Shown: positions 62,919-64,000 of the stretch, in pieces
How positions within the stretch are numbered: position 1 is the first letter of the stretch
How the letters are laid out: every line of letters begins with the position of its first letter
Assembly: GCF_001422645.1 (NCBI RefSeq)
Contig: NZ_LMLR01000010.1
Coordinates: 1-64,000 of the forward strand
Direction: 5' to 3'
From: Arthrobacter sp. Leaf69
GTDB lineage: Bacteria; Actinomycetota; Actinomycetes; Actinomycetales; Micrococcaceae
DNA length: 64,000 nt
Made by a program: the position numbers and the translations under genes
Notes under the pieces: model-generated
What the model was told of the DNA's origin: nothing
Databases searched by the model: none
The model's input: only the letters and a program-made list of their open reading frames with translations

Positions 62919-64000
62919 TCAACTCGCGGGAGGCGCCCCGGTGATCGCGTGGCCGAAGCGCAGTAGGTTGTCCGGGTCGTAGCTGGTCTTCGCGGCCCTC
63001 ATCCGCTCGTAGACGGCGGGCGACCACGCCCTCGCCCGGTCAGCCTCATCGCCAGGCTCGCCATGGAAGTTGACCAGCGTGTAACCCGTCGAGTGGGGAG
63101 CCATCTCAGCCAGGACGCCGCGGATGGATGCGGCGACTTCCTCGGCAACCGGTGGCATCTTGAACCCGAGCAGGAAGAGCATGAACGCCGAGTCCCGCCC
63201 GGACACGGCGTTCGGCAGCACCCCGGCGCGGGCCAATGCTCCACCCAGCGGCCGGATTTCTACGAGCAGCAGAGGACAGTCGGAGCCTTCGCCGGTGAGC
63301 TGCAGCAGGTCCGCGAGAGTCTCCTCGCCGAGATCCTGTAGGAGCGCCCCACCGGCCATGAAAGGCAGCGGATCCGCCGGATCCATGTGGATCTGGTCAA
63401 CGTCGAGATAGTTCATGGGCCCGGCCGTATCCATCAAGGGGGTCGAGACGGCGCGCATCGGGGCCAGCAGCGCGTCGCCGGCATCCCGGTTCCCCATCAG
63501 GGCGAAGCGGAGGTGCACCACAAACTGGCCCCGCAGCGGCGCGGGGACGAACTCCATCTCCGGAAGCCGCAGCAGCGAGATCGAGGGTGAGGCGTGATCC
63601 GGCAGCGTGGGCAGCCACTCCCGGAAGGCAGCCAGGATGAGTGCCGCATCGGCGCCCGGATAGATGATGCCGCCGCCGTAGAACTCACCCAGCGGAAAGA
63701 GGCTGAACTCGAGTTCGGTGACGATCCCGAAGTTGCCCTTGCCACCGAGCATCAACGCGAACAGCTCGGCCTCGGCCTCGGCGTCGATCCGGCGCAGCGC
63801 GCCATCGGCGGTCACGACCTCCATGCTGCGGACATGGTCCGCCGCAAAGCCGTGGGCGCGCCCCAGCACCGGAAGCCCGCCGCCAACCGTGTAGCCGACG
63901 ACGCCGACGTCGGTACTTGAACCGTGCAGTCCGACCAGCCCGAGCGGCACGCTGGCTTCCAGGACGCTGCGCCACTTCACGCCGGCCCCGACGCGTGCGG
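62919..64000 (-). CDS. BBE-type FAD-binding oxidoreductase (5' end outside the window)
   Basis: At least 360 residues are visible of a flavoenzyme of the berberine-bridge/VAO family; the gene starts beyond position 64000. The reading frame runs to the window edge: ARVGAGVKWRSVLEASVPLG is the end of the first FAD-binding block, VVGYTVGGGLPVLGRAHGFAADHV the second, and the C-terminal YDPDNLLRFGHAI the BBE closing motif. The substrate is unknown. A GTG at 63978-63980 is inside the conserved domain and so is not the real start. Convergent with hmp. Confidence 0.85.
   Translation of the reverse strand, partial: ARVGAGVKWRSVLEASVPLGLVGLHGSSTDVGVVGYTVGGGLPVLGRAHGFAADHVRSMEVVTADGALRRIDAEAEAELFALMLGGKGNFGIVTELEFSLFPLGEFYGGGIIYPGADAALILAAFREWLPTLPDHASPSISLLRLPEMEFVPAPLRGQFVVHLRFALMGNRDAGDALLAPMRAVSTPLMDTAGPMNYLDVDQIHMDPADPLPFMAGGALLQDLGEETLADLLQLTGEGSDCPLLLVEIRPLGGALARAGVLPNAVSGRDSAFMLFLLGFKMPPVAEEVAASIRGVLAEMAPHSTGYTLVNFHGEPGDEADRARAWSPAVYERMRAAKTSYDPDNLLRFGHAITGAPPAS

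Noticed and set aside
63978..63980. GTG as the start of the FAD oxidoreductase
   Set aside because: It lies inside a conserved FAD-binding block, and the frame continues to the window edge, so the gene is cut by the window.

Overview
The window comes from a high-GC actinobacterium, most likely an Arthrobacter/Pseudarthrobacter-type member of the Micrococcaceae. This rests on the strong GC bias, frequent GTG starts, the GlgE-type glycogen cluster, the carD-ispD-ispF-cysS-rlmB order, a senX3-regX3 / phoU / gpmA neighbourhood and a DUF2587 proteasome activator. The genus is an inference from gene content; no 16S sequence lies inside the window.

Layout. 1-441 holds the leader and two tandem promoters of an rRNA operon that runs leftward out of the window. 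442-13326 is a glycogen/trehalose cluster: glgE, treS and a fused mak-glgB on the minus strand, divergent glgP, then an orphan barstar-like gene and glgX. A nitrilase-family amidohydrolase follows, and then a 460-bp inverted-repeat element full of short iterons (14308-14765). 14876-19903 (minus) is rlmB, cysS, a lipoprotein, ispF, ispD and carD. 20204-24531 is a lipoprotein gene and the phosphate module regX3/senX3, a PHO-box-like direct repeat, phoU and gpmA. 24676-30599 has a methyltransferase-like gene, DUF2516, a trans-sulfuration enzyme, tmk-holB and a secreted tripeptidyl-peptidase-like lipoprotein. 30694-36049 begins with tRNA-Thr and continues with an orphan histidine-kinase ATPase domain, small membrane or coiled-coil proteins, an aldo/keto reductase and bpa. 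36241-40597 is ybdD-cstA, padR and a quinone oxidoreductase.

40769-48740 has tRNA-Ser(UGA), a two-domain VOC protein, a 1521-residue secreted nuclease/5'-nucleotidase, and a membrane glycosyltransferase cassette bracketed by two copies of an 80-bp near-perfect palindrome. 48769-58876 has an FAD/NAD(P)-binding protein, an S9 peptidase, tRNA-Ser(GCU), a phytoene-dehydrogenase-like oxidoreductase, an MFS transporter and a RecQ helicase with a C-terminal phosphoribosyltransferase-like domain. 59027-64000 has manB, a small hypothetical, nsrR, hmp with a likely NsrR operator, and the 3' part of a BBE-type FAD oxidoreductase cut by the window end.

How the genes work together. TreS makes maltose from trehalose, Mak phosphorylates it, GlgE extends alpha-glucan from maltose-1-phosphate and GlgB branches it; GlgP and GlgX degrade it. 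SenX3/RegX3/PhoU sense phosphate. NsrR/Hmp form a nitric oxide detoxification pair. Most of the window is core chromosome. The least-explained items are the two repeat families, the Mak-GlgB fusion with its retained internal ribosome-binding site, the RecQ-PRTase fusion, the barstar without a partner nuclease and the three-codon upstream ORF at the glycosyltransferase. I see no prophage, transposase, CRISPR array or clear defence island.
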